Below, one piece after another: positions 1 through 10,305 of a DNA stretch of 64,000 nucleotides. The notes under the pieces are model-generated. The model was given only the letters and a program-made list of their open reading frames with translations, was not told the origin of the DNA and made no database searches. The position numbers and the translations under genes are program-made. Where the stretch lies: NCBI RefSeq assembly GCF_029867415.1, contig NW_026706167.1, forward strand, positions 124,001 to 188,000. The letters are read 5' to 3'. Position 1 is the stretch's first letter, and every line of letters begins with the position of its first letter. The DNA is from Vicia villosa. Lineage: Eukaryota > Streptophyta > Magnoliopsida > Fabales > Fabaceae.

Positions 1-407
1 TCTCGAGTCGTTTGATCGCTGGAATGCGAATCACACTATGAGTAGAAATATCAGACGCATCATCAACAATGCGGAACTTCTAACTCATTTCAGACAAGTT
101 ATGTTTAGGTTCATCTTGTCTAACATAAAACCTAGAGGAAACTTTCACCAAATACTGTCAAATAGAGATTATTTTCTCATTCACCGACTCGAAATGGTCG
201 TCCACTAGATCTTCTTAGGATCATCTTCTGTCATCTCAAAGAACCTTCACTGCTTTTGGATGTGGCCAAAGTATTCACATTCCATATGGGAGAATTCTAT
301 CTGCTGTGTTTGAATCTGCTGAATTAGTTCAGATTATCCGCAATGCAGAGTGTGAGAACAACGATGACATCCTCATTGAAGAAGAGTGTGAACCGTTCTA
401 TGCATAG
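1..407 (+). pseudogene. C-terminal remnant of the SIRE accessory ORF (plant transposon protein domain)
   Basis: The last part of a reading frame ending with TAG at 405-407 is readable from about 285: it gives a FGCGQSIHIPYGRILSAVFE-type stretch and then an acidic tail ending in EEECEPFYA. The IPYGR motif matches the IPFGR motif in the accessory ORFs at 12658-15420 and 32722-34461, which supports the same domain family. Upstream of about 230 the homologous sequence (a stretch with NIKPRGNF) lies in another frame and meets stops, so the gene is frame-shifted. The domain is known from accessory ORFs of plant retroelements; its biochemical role is not established. No transmembrane segment is visible in the piece present. 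Confidence 0.55.
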
Positions 408-507
408 ATGTCTGTAGTTTTATATATTGTAATTTTTTGGTTAAGCTATTATATGCCTTAATTTATAATGAAAAGTTGTGTTCTGTTTAATTATTGTTTA
501 TGCTATA

Positions 508-510
<3 letters not shown>

Positions 511-552
<42 letters not shown>
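511..552. repeat. (TA)n microsatellite
   Basis: An uninterrupted run of about 21 TA units lies in the 3' untranslated part of the truncated SIRE-type element. It has no visible coding role and is expected to vary in length between individuals. Confidence 0.95.
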
Positions 553-553
<1 letters not shown>

Positions 554-852
554 TTAAACTGTTTGAGTTCTCTTAATCATGAATCAGAAAAGATATATAT
601 AGAAGAACTAAACTAACTGATTATCAGCTGCAAGATACATTAATATTCGTACATACATTAGCTTAAAACTACCCATTTCAGGGGGAGCTAGGTGAAAGAA
701 ATAAGTTCATATGGTTATCTAATTCAGGGGAAGATTACACATCTCAGGGGAGAAATTATCTTAGTACACCTAGTATGATTAATCTCATCTGACCGTATTA
801 AAATCTTTTTGATTATGACAAAAAGGGATAGAAAGAAAAATGAAAGATTTTC

Positions 853-996
853 ATGAATAAGTTATTGAAAAATAAGTTGCTTGATTGTACATATAAAAGG
901 GGATGAAATATACTTGCTTAATTGATGAATAAGTTATTGAAAAATAAGTTGCTTAATTGAACATATAAAAGGGGATGAAATATACTTGCTTAATTA
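853..996 (+). repeat. 72 bp tandem duplication near the 3' LTR
   Basis: Two copies of a 72 bp unit starting ATGAATAAGTTATTG (at 853 and 925) stand head to tail with only a few differences. They occupy the place, shortly before the polypurine tract, where the nested relatives carry 68-71 bp tandem repeats of unrelated sequence. Confidence 0.85.
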
Positions 997-1047
997 TTAT
1001 CACCTCATTAAATTGTTCCATCAAAATACATGGTTTTTGTTATCATC

Positions 1048-1061
1048 AAAAAGGGGGAGAT
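1048..1061 (+). promoter_or_regulatory. Polypurine tract of the truncated SIRE-type element
   Basis: AAAAAGGGGGAGAT directly abuts the LTR start TGTTAGAAC. This is the expected primer site for plus-strand DNA synthesis in Ty1/copia elements and is identical, reversed, to the tracts at 11521, 21276 and 23551. Confidence 0.85.
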
Positions 1062-1701
1062 TGTTAGAACAAGATTGAGAATCTATGTTCAGAATCTGGT
1101 TTTGATGATAACAAACATATATTTTGTTAGTAACAATTTTACTACTAATGCTTTCATTAAGTGTGAAGATATTATGCTACAAGCCTTATACGACAGCATC
1201 AGAAAGAATAACACAGCATCAGACAAGCACATCATCAGAAAGAAATTCAGACAAAAGTTAAGGATTTAAACAGAAATATCAAGATCCATTACAACAAGAA
1301 GATCACATAAATAGAAGATCAGAAGTTCTGATAAAGTAATGCAGTGACATACAAAAAGCTACAACAACAAAGTCACACGCGGACATGAAAAGAGAATACA
1401 ACCTCAGCATACAAAGTACGAAAGTTCATAATCAAAAGAAAAATCGTTACAAACATCATCATTATCAAAAAGGTTGCAAAAAATTAATGGAACAACTCCC
1501 AAGGTTAATTGAAGAAGCAACCCACATGCAGCGCGTTGGAAAAAACAAGCTTAACCAAGGAGACACGCAACCAACTGTCATCATCACGCTAGAGATTCTG
1601 TCGTGAACAACACTTGTCATTCCTGATTCAATCGAGACAAAGTATTCAAAGCAATCTTCAATCAAATCTCAACGACTAGATTCCAACGGTGACACATAAA
1701 G

Positions 1702-1711
1702 CTATATATAG
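1702..1711 (+). promoter_or_regulatory. TATA box in the SIRE-type LTR
   Basis: CTATATATAG lies about 640 bp into the LTR, after a CAACGGTGAC stretch. The nested copies show the same arrangement (ACGGTCATC followed shortly by CTATAAATA), so this is the likely core promoter of the element. Confidence 0.5.
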
Positions 1712-2075
1712 ATCAAACTTCAAACTTGAATGTGTGCATCCAGTGTGTGTATCCATAGTGCATCTACAGAGTGCAACAAAAGAAATATCTTGAGAGAAAA
1801 TTTGTTGAGAGAGCAAAGCATGAGATCTTAAACAAAGAAATATAAGACCATGCTTCAGAAGTTACACAAGAGGCAACACATACTTAGTATGTGATGAAAT
1901 AAACAATAGTGTTGTCATACACGAATCATAAGCCTATGTGAAGAAAAGACTCCATTAGAAGAAAACGCTGCATGCAATGCAGATTCATTTGAAGGGAGCA
2001 ATGAGTGAAAAAGAATGCAAAGATTAAATCATAATTCACTCTACATTAGAATAACTTATTAGAAAAATTATATAC

Positions 2076-2416
2076 ATTGAGTTGATGCTCAACAATGTAA
2101 TAATCATAACTAAGATGATTAAACTGCTATTTGCTTTTCAAGAGAATCATGATCAGCAGTCGAAGGAATGAAGATCAAATCAGAAGCAATTTACAATAGA
2201 GTTGTTGCTCTAAATCAGCTTAAAAAGATTTGAAGATGAGGATCAATTCAAGAAGCAACTCAAAATAGAGTTGTTGCTCTGAATCTGCTTTTAGAAGAAA
2301 TGAAGATCAAATCAGAAGCAATTTACAATAAGAGTTGTCGCTCTTAATCAGCTTAAGAAGATTTGAAGACGAAGATCAGCTTGATGAAGCACTCAACATA
2401 GGGAGCTAAAGCTCTT
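2076..2416 (+). repeat. Array of small stem-loop repeats in the LTR R/U5 part
   Basis: Five units carry a short self-complementary core of the type GAGTTGTTGCTC near 2079, 2198, 2267, 2331 and 2401; the last four are about 65-70 bp apart. The spacers are related (GAAGATCAAATCAGAAGCAA and variants). The stems (GAG/CTC) persist while loops and neighbours vary. A comparable array with other sequence lies in the same LTR part of elements I-III. Confidence 0.6.
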
Positions 2417-2702
2417 ACTCTGCTTATCACCAAGAAGCAAAGATCTCGTTCAGAAGATGCAGACAAGAAGACTCCAAAGATTATTCATTCACTCAAAGTG
2501 ATTACTTGTCATTGTATCAAAACAAATGTACTTAAACATTATAAGATATGCTTATTTAGAAGCATTATGTTGTAACCAAGAAACAAATGTACTTAAACAA
2601 ATCAATTGGTAATGATTCCTTGAGCGACCAATTAAAGGTCAGGAGCTTGAGAAGACAGTGATGGTGGTCATTATGGAAATCTTCTTAAATATCGCCGTAT
2701 CT

Positions 2703-2764
2703 ATTCTTCCTACTTCTAATCTTAATCGAAGCATGCTTAGATTAAGAGTAGAAGTAGGAAGAAT
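2703..2764. repeat. 25 bp inverted repeat (hairpin)
   Basis: The arms 2703-2727 and 2740-2764 are reverse complements with one mismatch, separated by 12 bp that are themselves partly palindromic. It lies exactly between the end of the SIRE-type LTR and the start of LINE sequence, so it may mark a junction or be a small foldback remnant. Confidence 0.9.
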
Positions 2765-2789
2765 GCTATCTTAGCTTTAAAGATTAGTG

Positions 2790-4257
2790 AAATGTGTTTG
2801 GAATGGATGTCTGAGATCTGGCAAGAAGTGTTTACTTATTTTTCTAAGATCTTTAAATAGTTTGATTTTCATAGGTTTCATATGGATGATATTTTCTTCT
2901 GATCTCTTTTTGAAAAGGAGAATCTTGTCTTGACTACTCCTTTTTCTCTGCAGGAGTTAGATATTGCTATTACTAGGTGCGAAGGAAACAAGAGTCCTTA
3001 CCCATATGATTTCTCTTTATCCTTATTTATCATTTTTTGGAAGCTATTTAGAGAGGAGGTTGGAGTTATATTTGATGTGTTTCATGGGTTGGAAGCTATT
3101 TACGAAGGCGGTGGAATTGAGTATGTTATTTTTTGTTTTAGGATAAGAGCTTCAGATTAGGTAGTCGCCCATTTTTAGTGTGCAAATGATACTATTATCC
3201 TATAAGACTCTTTTGCTGATAATCTTTCGACTATAAACGCTATTCTTAAGGGTTATGAGCTTGCTTTTGGCCTTCGGGTCAAATTTTCTAAGAGTAGCCC
3301 GATAGGTTCTAATGTGGATCCCATTTTTTGGACACTGGTGGTGACTTTCTTTACTGTAGAATTAACACTCTTCCTTTTAAGTATCTGGGACATCCCGTTG
3401 GAGCTCTTCCTATCATATAAGTTACTTAGGACCCTCTTGTTAACATGTTTACTAAGAGGCTCAATTATTTGTAGCACAAATTTGTTAGCTTGGGTGCTTG
3501 AGTGGTTTTCATTAATACTATATTTAATATTATACATATCTTCTTCGTGTCTTATCTGAAAATGATTGTATGGTTTGGAGGAAAATTGCTTAGATGCAAA
3601 GAAGGTTCTTGTGAGGAGGTGTCAAGAAAGATATTAAAATATCTTTGGCTAGTTGGGATAATGTGTGGAGACCTTAAGAATAAGGGTGGTTTGGGGGTTA
3701 GAGATCTATGCTTGGTAAACTTATCTCTTTTGGCTAAGTGGAGATGGTGTCTTATTTAGGGCGACTCTAGTCTTTAAAGGGATGTCCTTGTTGCTCGTTA
3801 CGGTGACTCCGTTGTATCTTCTTTAAGAGGGGTAGAGATTATGGATTTTATAACGCCTCCTTATGATGGAAAGAGTTTTTATTCTTGGCTCATATCAGGT
3901 AGATCCTTCATGATGGATCATGGACTGGAGAATACCACTAGGAAGGTCAGATTTGGGTATCAGACAAATTTTTGGAATGACCCTTGGATAGGGAGCATAC
4001 CCCTTAAGGATAGGTTCCCTAGGTTATTTTTTTATCACAAATTATCCTGAGGGGAGTGTTAGTCAGATTTGTAAGTGGGTTGGTGATACCTTAGTTTGGG
4101 AATTCAGGAGGAGGAGGTCTTTCTTTTTGCACGAGGAACCTATAGTTGTGGGTTTTCTATCGGCCATCCTTGTTTGGAATCTCTTGAAGGATGGTGTTTT
4201 CACGATTTCCTCTTATTATCACTTTCTTTTTACTTCTAATATCATCTTGATAGAAGA
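2790..4257 (+). pseudogene. Decayed plant LINE (reverse transcriptase remnant)
   Basis: Broken reading frames retain the order of a plant L1-type LINE. Around 2890-3060 there is the pre-RT/RT start (TTPFSLQELDIAITRCEGNK, where functional copies have E-G-N-K-S-P-G-P-D-G). At about 3178-3215 stands a CANDTIIL stretch in place of the YADD catalytic motif. At 3660-3760 a GGLGVRDLCLVNLSLLAKWR stretch marks the region after RT, and at 3841-4050 comes FWNDPWIGSIPL. A large part of RT between these blocks is missing, and frames change repeatedly. No endonuclease domain remains. It cannot encode an active enzyme. Confidence 0.8.
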
Positions 4258-4714
4258 GTAAAACTGTCTCTTTTGAGTTGTAAGTTATGTTGATCATTCC
4301 TAAGCTTTTAAGCATTGAGTGATTATGTGTCTTCTAAAAATTTAAATTGATTATCACAGTTGTAATTGAGGGGGATTGAGAAGGGTCACATACCTAGGTG
4401 AGTCATAGGTAGAACTATAGCACAATTAGTGATTAAGTGAGAAGGTAGCAGACCGGTGATTGTTTACATAGGACTTCGAATTGATACTATCATAGTGGAC
4501 TTATCCCTGGCTTGGTATCACCCAAAGTAGGTGTTATTATACATCGAACAAGACGAACAATTATGCGTGTTCATTTACTTTCCAGTATTGTTTTAATTGT
4601 ATTTATCTTGCCATTGTGTGTTGTTCAAAGATTTGTTTCTCGACATCTCTTAGGACATATGAGATCAGAATTTCAACTCTATTAAGAGGAATCCCTTTTG
4701 TGAGTGGATTTTTA
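4258..4714. other. Unclassified stretch, LTR-end-like
   Basis: No gene is visible. The text (for example GGTATCACCCAAAGTAGG and a later GAGATCAGAATTTCAA) looks like the transcribed end of a plant copia LTR and its leader, but no termini or duplications could be found. Confidence 0.25.
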
Positions 4715-6640
4715 TGTAACACCCTTATAAACCCCGCGACAATTACTAATATAATTAGAGTAAAAAACATGCAACCAAGGATGTCACAATTAATTTAAAC
4801 CAAAACATATGTCATCTGTCATGCTTTATTAGGGAACGATTCACCAAATAACAAATCATGTTTATCACAGCGGAATAGTATAACATCAACAATACAAACC
4901 AGTGGAACATAATCCAAAACCAAATAAAATAGAGTAATATGGTTAAACTCTAAAAACTATCGTCCACCAGTATTACACTATCAGAGCATGACTGACACGA
5001 CACCAAACTAACGGATGAACTCTATAAGCCATCCTCACCGAGCAATAAGCCGCTACACCTCAATCTGAAAATATCAACATGTAAGGGTGAGTCTCATTCA
5101 CAATTAATAAATATTATTTATTCATAAGAAACAAAATATCATAACATATCATTCACCCAAATTGCAATATATTCATATTTTCAATTATCATTCATCAACC
5201 ACAACAAATACAACACCAAACATAACACTGAAATCAATTCAATCATGTTATAACACAGATGCATATGACCAACTGACACTATGCATGTGGTCCCAATAAA
5301 CCGTGGAAATAATCCACCTAACCGATCTAAGCCTCATCGAGATACAGCCCTACCGACACAAATTCCACACAATGGGAATTATGTCCACCATTGATCCAAA
5401 CATCACCGGGATCCATCACCGAAATGCGTATGAATGAATGCACACATTAAACATACTTAAAACATCACCGATCCGATGCACCGCATCGTCTCACCATAAC
5501 TCACCATTTTCATCACCGATAAAGTATGCATATGTTTGCACTATCATTCAGTTATTTACACATTCATCACGATAACCATAACAATAACAACAATTCATCT
5601 ATCATCACACCGAAACATTGTCATATTCACACAATCACACATATGCACAATATTTCATTTCACAAAGCAATTAAATCAATTTTTAAAATTAAGTCGGGCC
5701 ACTGCCCATCCCACCAATTCATAATATAAAATATTTAATTTGCTTTACAACGCCCAAAACGGCACTAAGATCGGATATACGGATCAAAAGTTAGGATTTT
5801 TCAAAGTTTAGGAATTTTCTACACTACAGGGTCCGCTTAGCGACCTCTAACGCGCTTATGGTATCAAAATTCAATAACCCCGCTTCAAGAGGCGTATCAC
5901 AGAGGCGAACTACATTGGGACCGCCGCTTAGTGGACTAGCTCCGCTTAGCGAGCCTAATTAATTTTTGAAAAACAAACAGCATCCTCTTAGCGAGCCTGA
6001 GGCCGCTTAGCGGACGTGCAATTATGCAGATTCTCACCTTTGTGACAGACCTGCGATTTTACACATCCTCCACCTAAAATCATTCCTAAACATCAATTAA
6101 AGATATAAAATCATCATATACACCATCATACATCATCAAACATCAATAAAAACACACTATCAATCAATAGTTCATGCAATCTCATCAATTACCCTAAACT
6201 ACGACATTCCTAAACCTAACAATCCCAATCCCAATCCCAATCCCAATATATCCAATTGAATCAAACCATATCTTAATCAATTTTATCACCTATAATCACA
6301 TAATAAATATTAACCGGAAGAGTCCCCCTTTACCTTGGTTAAAGATCCTTGGAATTCCTCTTCTATGTACTTTCGCTCCTCTTCCGTTTCACGTTCTCTG
6401 CTTCTTTATCTTATTTTGCCCTTTTGCCTTCTAATTTCCTTATTTCCACAATTTTCCCTTATTAAAACAAAATAGAAATAACTTCGATAGGCCTCACACT
6501 TAGCACCCCCTCATTACTAACACCACATCAAGCCCAATTATTTCCTTCCCACTTTTCTCAATAATCCAATTAATTTAATTAATTCCAATAATTAACTTAA
6601 ATCTTAATTAAATTAATTTATGAAATTATGGGGTGTTACA
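4715..6640 (-). mobile_element. Solo LTR (TGTAACACCC...GGGTGTTACA) with TTTTA target duplications
   Basis: The 1926 bp unit begins TGTAACACCC and ends GGGTGTTACA, a 10 bp perfect terminal inverted repeat with TG...CA ends. It is flanked by TTTTA at 4710-4714 and again at 6641-6645, so it is a complete insertion that has recombined down to one LTR. A second copy stands at 44479-46899 and a truncated third at 57691-59395. They share blocks such as GTAAGGGTGAGTCTCATTCA, CCACACAATGGGAATTATG and CGGATCAAAAGTTA. The termini and length fit a Ty3/gypsy chromovirus (Tekay-like) LTR read on the minus strand; that lineage call is inference because no internal coding region is present. Confidence 0.8.
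5831..6019. repeat. Cluster of short CGCTTAGCGG-type motifs within the solo LTR
   Basis: Within about 190 bp the near-palindromic motif CCGCTTAGCGG, or half-copies of it, occurs about six times at irregular spacing. The flanks (CGGATCAAAAGTTA on one side, CAGATTCTCA on the other) are shared with the copies at 45938 and 58693, where the motif differs in part or wholly. Confidence 0.65.
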
Positions 6641-6645
6641 TTTTA

Positions 6646-8221
6646 GGTCATTTTTGGGCAATAGTGGTCACCTCCTTTCAATGTGGTGCAGTTCGAAAGG
6701 GAAGTACCTCTGTTCTTTTTCGGGATCTAGTTTTCTAGGAGTCCTTTATGTATCTATATGTTTGTAGGTATGTAGTCTGCAACGATTTGTTTAGTTTTGA
6801 TGTTAACAACACTCTTAAGAAAAGCCTTCATCATTCTTACAGGTTCAAATGGTATCATATGATATGTGTATCAAGTGATGGTACTTGATATGGTGCCAAA
6901 GTGATAATGCTTGATATGTTGATCAATTGATGGTGTTTGATGTGTTGATCAGGTGATGATGTAGACATGTTGACCAAGTAATGGTGAATGGATCTATATG
7001 CTCAAACTTTCCTCTAATGATGTTACTCATCCTGAAGTTATCTCAACCCTCATCATAGAGAAAATTCAAGATTCTATGAAGAGTTAAAGTCCAATATAAT
7101 GTAGCTAGGATCTTGAATCTTCAAAGTTATGAAAAAAGAGAAAGTGTGAAAGCTCTTCGAGGTGGTCAAGCTCTTTGCACAATGTTAGAGTGACCATAAT
7201 ATTATTAAATGTTAGAGTGGCTCATAAGTTACAATGCCAACTCTCACACACTCACAAAATGTTTTTGATGACCCGCTCTCTTTTATAAAAACACCAAAAA
7301 AAGTGTTTTTCGCTGAATAATTATGAGTGAAAATTACACCGAATAATATATTATCCAATAGGCCTAATTGATTATCTCAATTTTAATGCCTCATAATCGT
7401 CTATTAGGGTTGTAGTCGATTAGTAACAACGCAATTTTCCAATTTTCCAATTTTGAAATACATTATCGATCCTCGATATGCGTAATCAATTTTGAGCATT
7501 AAAAATCCCATGGATTGTTTTCCGTTTTAAACCTCATCACTATTTCACACACACACATTCCATAATCATATTTTAAATCATTATTATCTCATTTTAAACT
7601 ATCTCTTCCCTCTCTCTTATATTGTTTCTATCACTAAAAGTTGTCTTACTGCCACTGTGAGTGAAAAATATTTGTGAGGTTTTAGTTGTATTGGTGTTCC
7701 ACTATTTTATTAAGAGTACAATTCTCTTGAAGTCTCTCTTTGTTATTTTTTTGAGGTTGTTTGTTTAAGACCTCTATTTGGTTTCCAAAACATCTGTTAA
7801 ATTCCCGTTCCTGGTTCATGAGCTTAGTCAGTGAAAAACTCCACTTTTGGTTTGAGAGACTAACCTTATCAAATCTCTTAGTCGACTGAAATAAGGCTCG
7901 TGAACTTAACCTTGTAAAATCTCAACAAATATTAGTAGCAGAATTCTCAAGAAGTTTGTTTCTTGGGGTGAGGATTAGGCCAAGAGATCGGTCAAATCTC
8001 TATAAATCCTAGTGCAATCTCTCTCAACTTTCCCTCTTTTTACTTCAAGTCATTTACTTTCCACTACAATTATTTCCTTCCATTTTCTGCTACGATCTAT
8101 ATTTTTAACTATACTAACACATCTTATTATTTTTAGTATTTAATCTTAAAGTAATCACAAATTTTGAATACCATAATTCACTATTCCTTATGTGCTTGGA
8201 GTCTTTTGTTTAACAAGTTCC
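6646..8221. other. Unclassified sequence, probably an old LTR
   Basis: No ORF of note is present. The stretch holds repeated GATATGTTGATCAA-type phrases near 6870-6990, a TTTTATAAAA box at 7282-7290, and a pyrimidine-rich end near 8020-8100. This suggests a degraded copia LTR, but neither LTR ends nor a polypurine tract or primer site could be found. The first ~130 bp (6646-6780) may belong to the LINE or spacer that received the solo LTR at 4715. Confidence 0.3.
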
Positions 8222-8583
8222 ATCAGAACCTAACTCCTATTGAAGACTAATTGTCCCAAGAGGAAGAAAATGACTTTAAACGATTCAAATAGGGTATAAA
8301 CTGTGGTTTTAAATTTTAGTTGGGTCATGGATGGAGTTGTCACTGTGCTAGTTGCGATTTTGGCCATTGTAGTTGTTGTAATGCATATTTGAGTCATTTA
8401 GGGGTAAATGACTCAAATATGCATTACAACAACTACAATGGCCAAAATCGCAACTAGCACAGTGACAACTCCATCCATGACCCAACTAAAATTTAAAACC
8501 ACGGTTTATACCCTATTTGAATCGTTTAAAGTCATTTTCTTCCTCTTGGGACAATTAGTCTTCAATAGGAGTTAGGTTCTGAT
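8222..8583. repeat. Near-perfect 179 bp inverted repeat with 4-base spacer
   Basis: The left arm 8222-8400 and right arm 8405-8583 are reverse complements with no length difference and, by eye, a single mismatch (T at about 8312 against the C near 8503). The spacer is GGGG. A transcript would fold to one long, almost perfect duplex, far too regular for a plant microRNA precursor of normal age and more like a recent inverted duplication or hairpin-siRNA source. No terminal inverted repeat with target duplication typical of a MITE was seen: the flanks are GTTCC on the left and AGTTT on the right. Confidence 0.95.
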
Positions 8584-9290
8584 AGTTTCACAGACACACA
8601 CACTTGGTTTTTTTTACAAACTTCTATTTTTCTTTTCAATACTATTTGTGATTTTTGTTTTGGCCAATGATTTCTATCTGAGGCCCCCTCTCTCTTATTT
8701 ATATATTTCATCTATTTGCAATTGTTTTTACTTTCAACCAGATGATGATGATTCCTGATGGTTGTTCTTTTCTTTAAAAAAATCATTTTGTTTATACTTA
8801 TTATTTTCACAAAATTCTTTAAACAATTTCCCTCGATTTTATTTTCCATCAAATGATGATAATTCTGATGGTTCACAAAAAAATTGTTGTTCTTGACGAA
8901 CAACAACAATAAAAAACACCTCGTTATTTTCAAACCTAAAGACTAAATGGGTCCCATTGAGTACAAGGGAGGTAAAGGGTGCCTAACACATTCCTTTTTC
9001 CTAATTTACCTACTTATCCAGATATCTCTCATTTTTAGGGTTTCCCATTTTCCTTGTTCTTTCATTAGGATAAATAAGTAGTGGGTGGAACCCTCCTATT
9101 TAAACTTAAATTTTTTAAGCCGGTCGTTACAATATTGAAGGTTGAAAAACATATAAAGTAAAGAATTGTCATTTTTTATAAAGATGGAGATTTGTGGTTC
9201 CAAAATTTTAATTTTTGACGAAAAGAAGTTAATGAATACTACCAAAGTCATCTGATGTGATTCTTAATATAGTCACACACTTGATTTAAA
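8584..9290. other. Low-complexity sequence and gypsy-like remnant
   Basis: The first part is T-rich, with two diverged copies of an ATGATGATGATTCCTGATGG phrase (near 8740 and 8855). Around 8960-9130 the phrases AAGGGTGCCTAACACATTCC and GTGGGTGGAACC resemble non-coding parts of Ogre/Tat-type Ty3/gypsy elements. No ORF or terminus supports a firmer call. Confidence 0.3.
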
Positions 9291-9300
9291 TTTATACCCC

Positions 9301-9720
9301 AATTGCAATTTGTTGTTGTTTTAGAAACTACCGCAACATCAATAACATTGTCGTAATTGTAATTGTGTACGACAAATTAAATTTGTGGGGTTAACATATA
9401 TGTTCATTCATTACCATGATGAAGACTACCATAATGTCATTACCCGTGGGGTGAACCCTTTCATTGCAATCTGATGTTGTTGCAGAGACTACTGCAACAT
9501 CAGTATTGGGGCCACAATTGCAATTGCGTACTACAAATTTAAAATGCAGGGCCAACTATATATGGCCATTCATTACCCATGATGAACATTAACGCAACAT
9601 CATTACCCGGGGGGTTAACCCTTTCATTGCAGTTTAATGTCGCTGCATAGACTATCACAACATCAATGTTGTGGCCACAATTGCAGTTGTATACTGCCTA
9701 TTAAAATTATACAGCCAACC
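9301..9720. repeat. Diverged ~162 bp tandem repeat, about 2.6 units
   Basis: The phrase ATTGCAAT-TGATGTTGTTGCAGAGACTAC (and variants) recurs at about 9302, 9463 and 9626, each followed by GCAACATCA, an AATTGTAATTG-like block and a CCATTCATTACC block. Units differ by many substitutions but few length changes. It is non-coding and could be an old satellite or minisatellite fragment. Confidence 0.7.
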
Positions 9721-9826
9721 CTTTCATCTATGTCCATTAATTCCATTTTTCATCTAAAACAACCAATGTTAATATGTTAATCTCTCACTTTCCTTGATGA
9801 ATTTTTTCCACAATATAAGATATAAG

Positions 9827-10305
9827 TGAAGGTGTGAAAAACACTAGAAGGGGGGGGGGGTTGAATAGGATTTTTAGTAAACAAAACTTTAATAAAAAAC
9901 AAACTCCCCTCTTTAGACAACAAACTCTTTACTCTTTATAATAACTATAAAATGCAAGAAGGAAATAACAAACTATGTTTATACTAGTTCACTTGAGAAA
10001 TTTCTAAGCTAGTCTAGTCCACCTGCCAAGGTGATTTCGTCTCTCTCAATTGAGGTCTTAATCCACTATAATTAAATTGATTACAATTGCACGGGAAACC
10101 GCCGGTGACTAACGTTGCACAGGAAACCGCCGGTGACTCACAATACAATGCACAAGCTACCCGCAAGCGACAAACACCTCTGTACAAGCAACCACAAGTG
10201 ACTAACTCTACACACGCAACCGCAAGTGACTAACATTGCACAAGCAATCACAAGTGACTAACAATCTTTTAAGACTCTCTAGTCCTAAACTTCCCGAGAC
10301 ATCTG
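9827..10305 (-). mobile_element. Solo SIRE-type LTR, left part (outermost copia of the nest)
   Basis: The LTR reads TGAAGGTGTGAAAAACACTAG at this end and finishes with CTTGTTCTAACA at 40795. The two parts sum to 1315 bp, counting the ATCTG target once. The whole is flanked by ATAAG at 9822-9826 and 40796-40800. No internal region or partner LTR is present, so it is a solo LTR into which element I later inserted. Its body is clearly diverged from the LTRs of I-III although the termini and the G-run near the start are shared. Confidence 0.85.
10083..10262 (-). repeat. ~35 bp tandem repeats in the solo LTR
   Basis: About five units of the type GCACAAGCAACCGCAAGTGACTAAC follow one another with substitutions. 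They lie in the transcribed (R/U5) part of the LTR, the same position as the stem-loop arrays of the other SIRE-type LTRs in this window. Confidence 0.75.

Larger units (their letters stand above)
1..2690 (+). mobile_element. 3' end of a SIRE-type Ty1/copia retrotransposon, cut by the window edge
   Basis: The window opens inside the 3' part of a plus-strand element. In order it shows the end of an accessory ORF, a long AT-rich 3' untranslated part with several CAGGGGGAG-like G-runs, a polypurine tract at 1048-1061, and an LTR beginning TGTTAGAACA. The same tract and LTR start occur, reversed, in the nested minus-strand copies at 10306-39954, so this is a relative of that family but a clearly different subfamily. 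Its 5' part, gag and pol lie outside the window. The right-hand LTR end is not certain; sequence resembling the family runs to about 2650-2690 and then passes into a hairpin and a LINE. Confidence 0.75.
1062..2690 (+). repeat. 3' LTR of the truncated SIRE-type element (right end approximate)
   Basis: The LTR begins TGTTAGAACAAGATTGAG directly after the polypurine tract. It contains a TATA box (1702-1711), a transcribed part with repeated stem-loop units (2076-2416), and family-like sequence up to about 2650. The partner LTR is outside the window, so the 3' boundary could not be set by comparison, and no target duplication can be checked. The TGTTAGAACA start and the TCAGA-rich U3 are shared with elements I-III, but the body is too diverged to align by eye. 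Confidence 0.65.

Noticed and set aside
8712..8933. Minus-strand ORF with KNNNFF-type content
   Set aside because: Low-complexity AT-rich sequence with two diverged repeats; no recognisable protein character.
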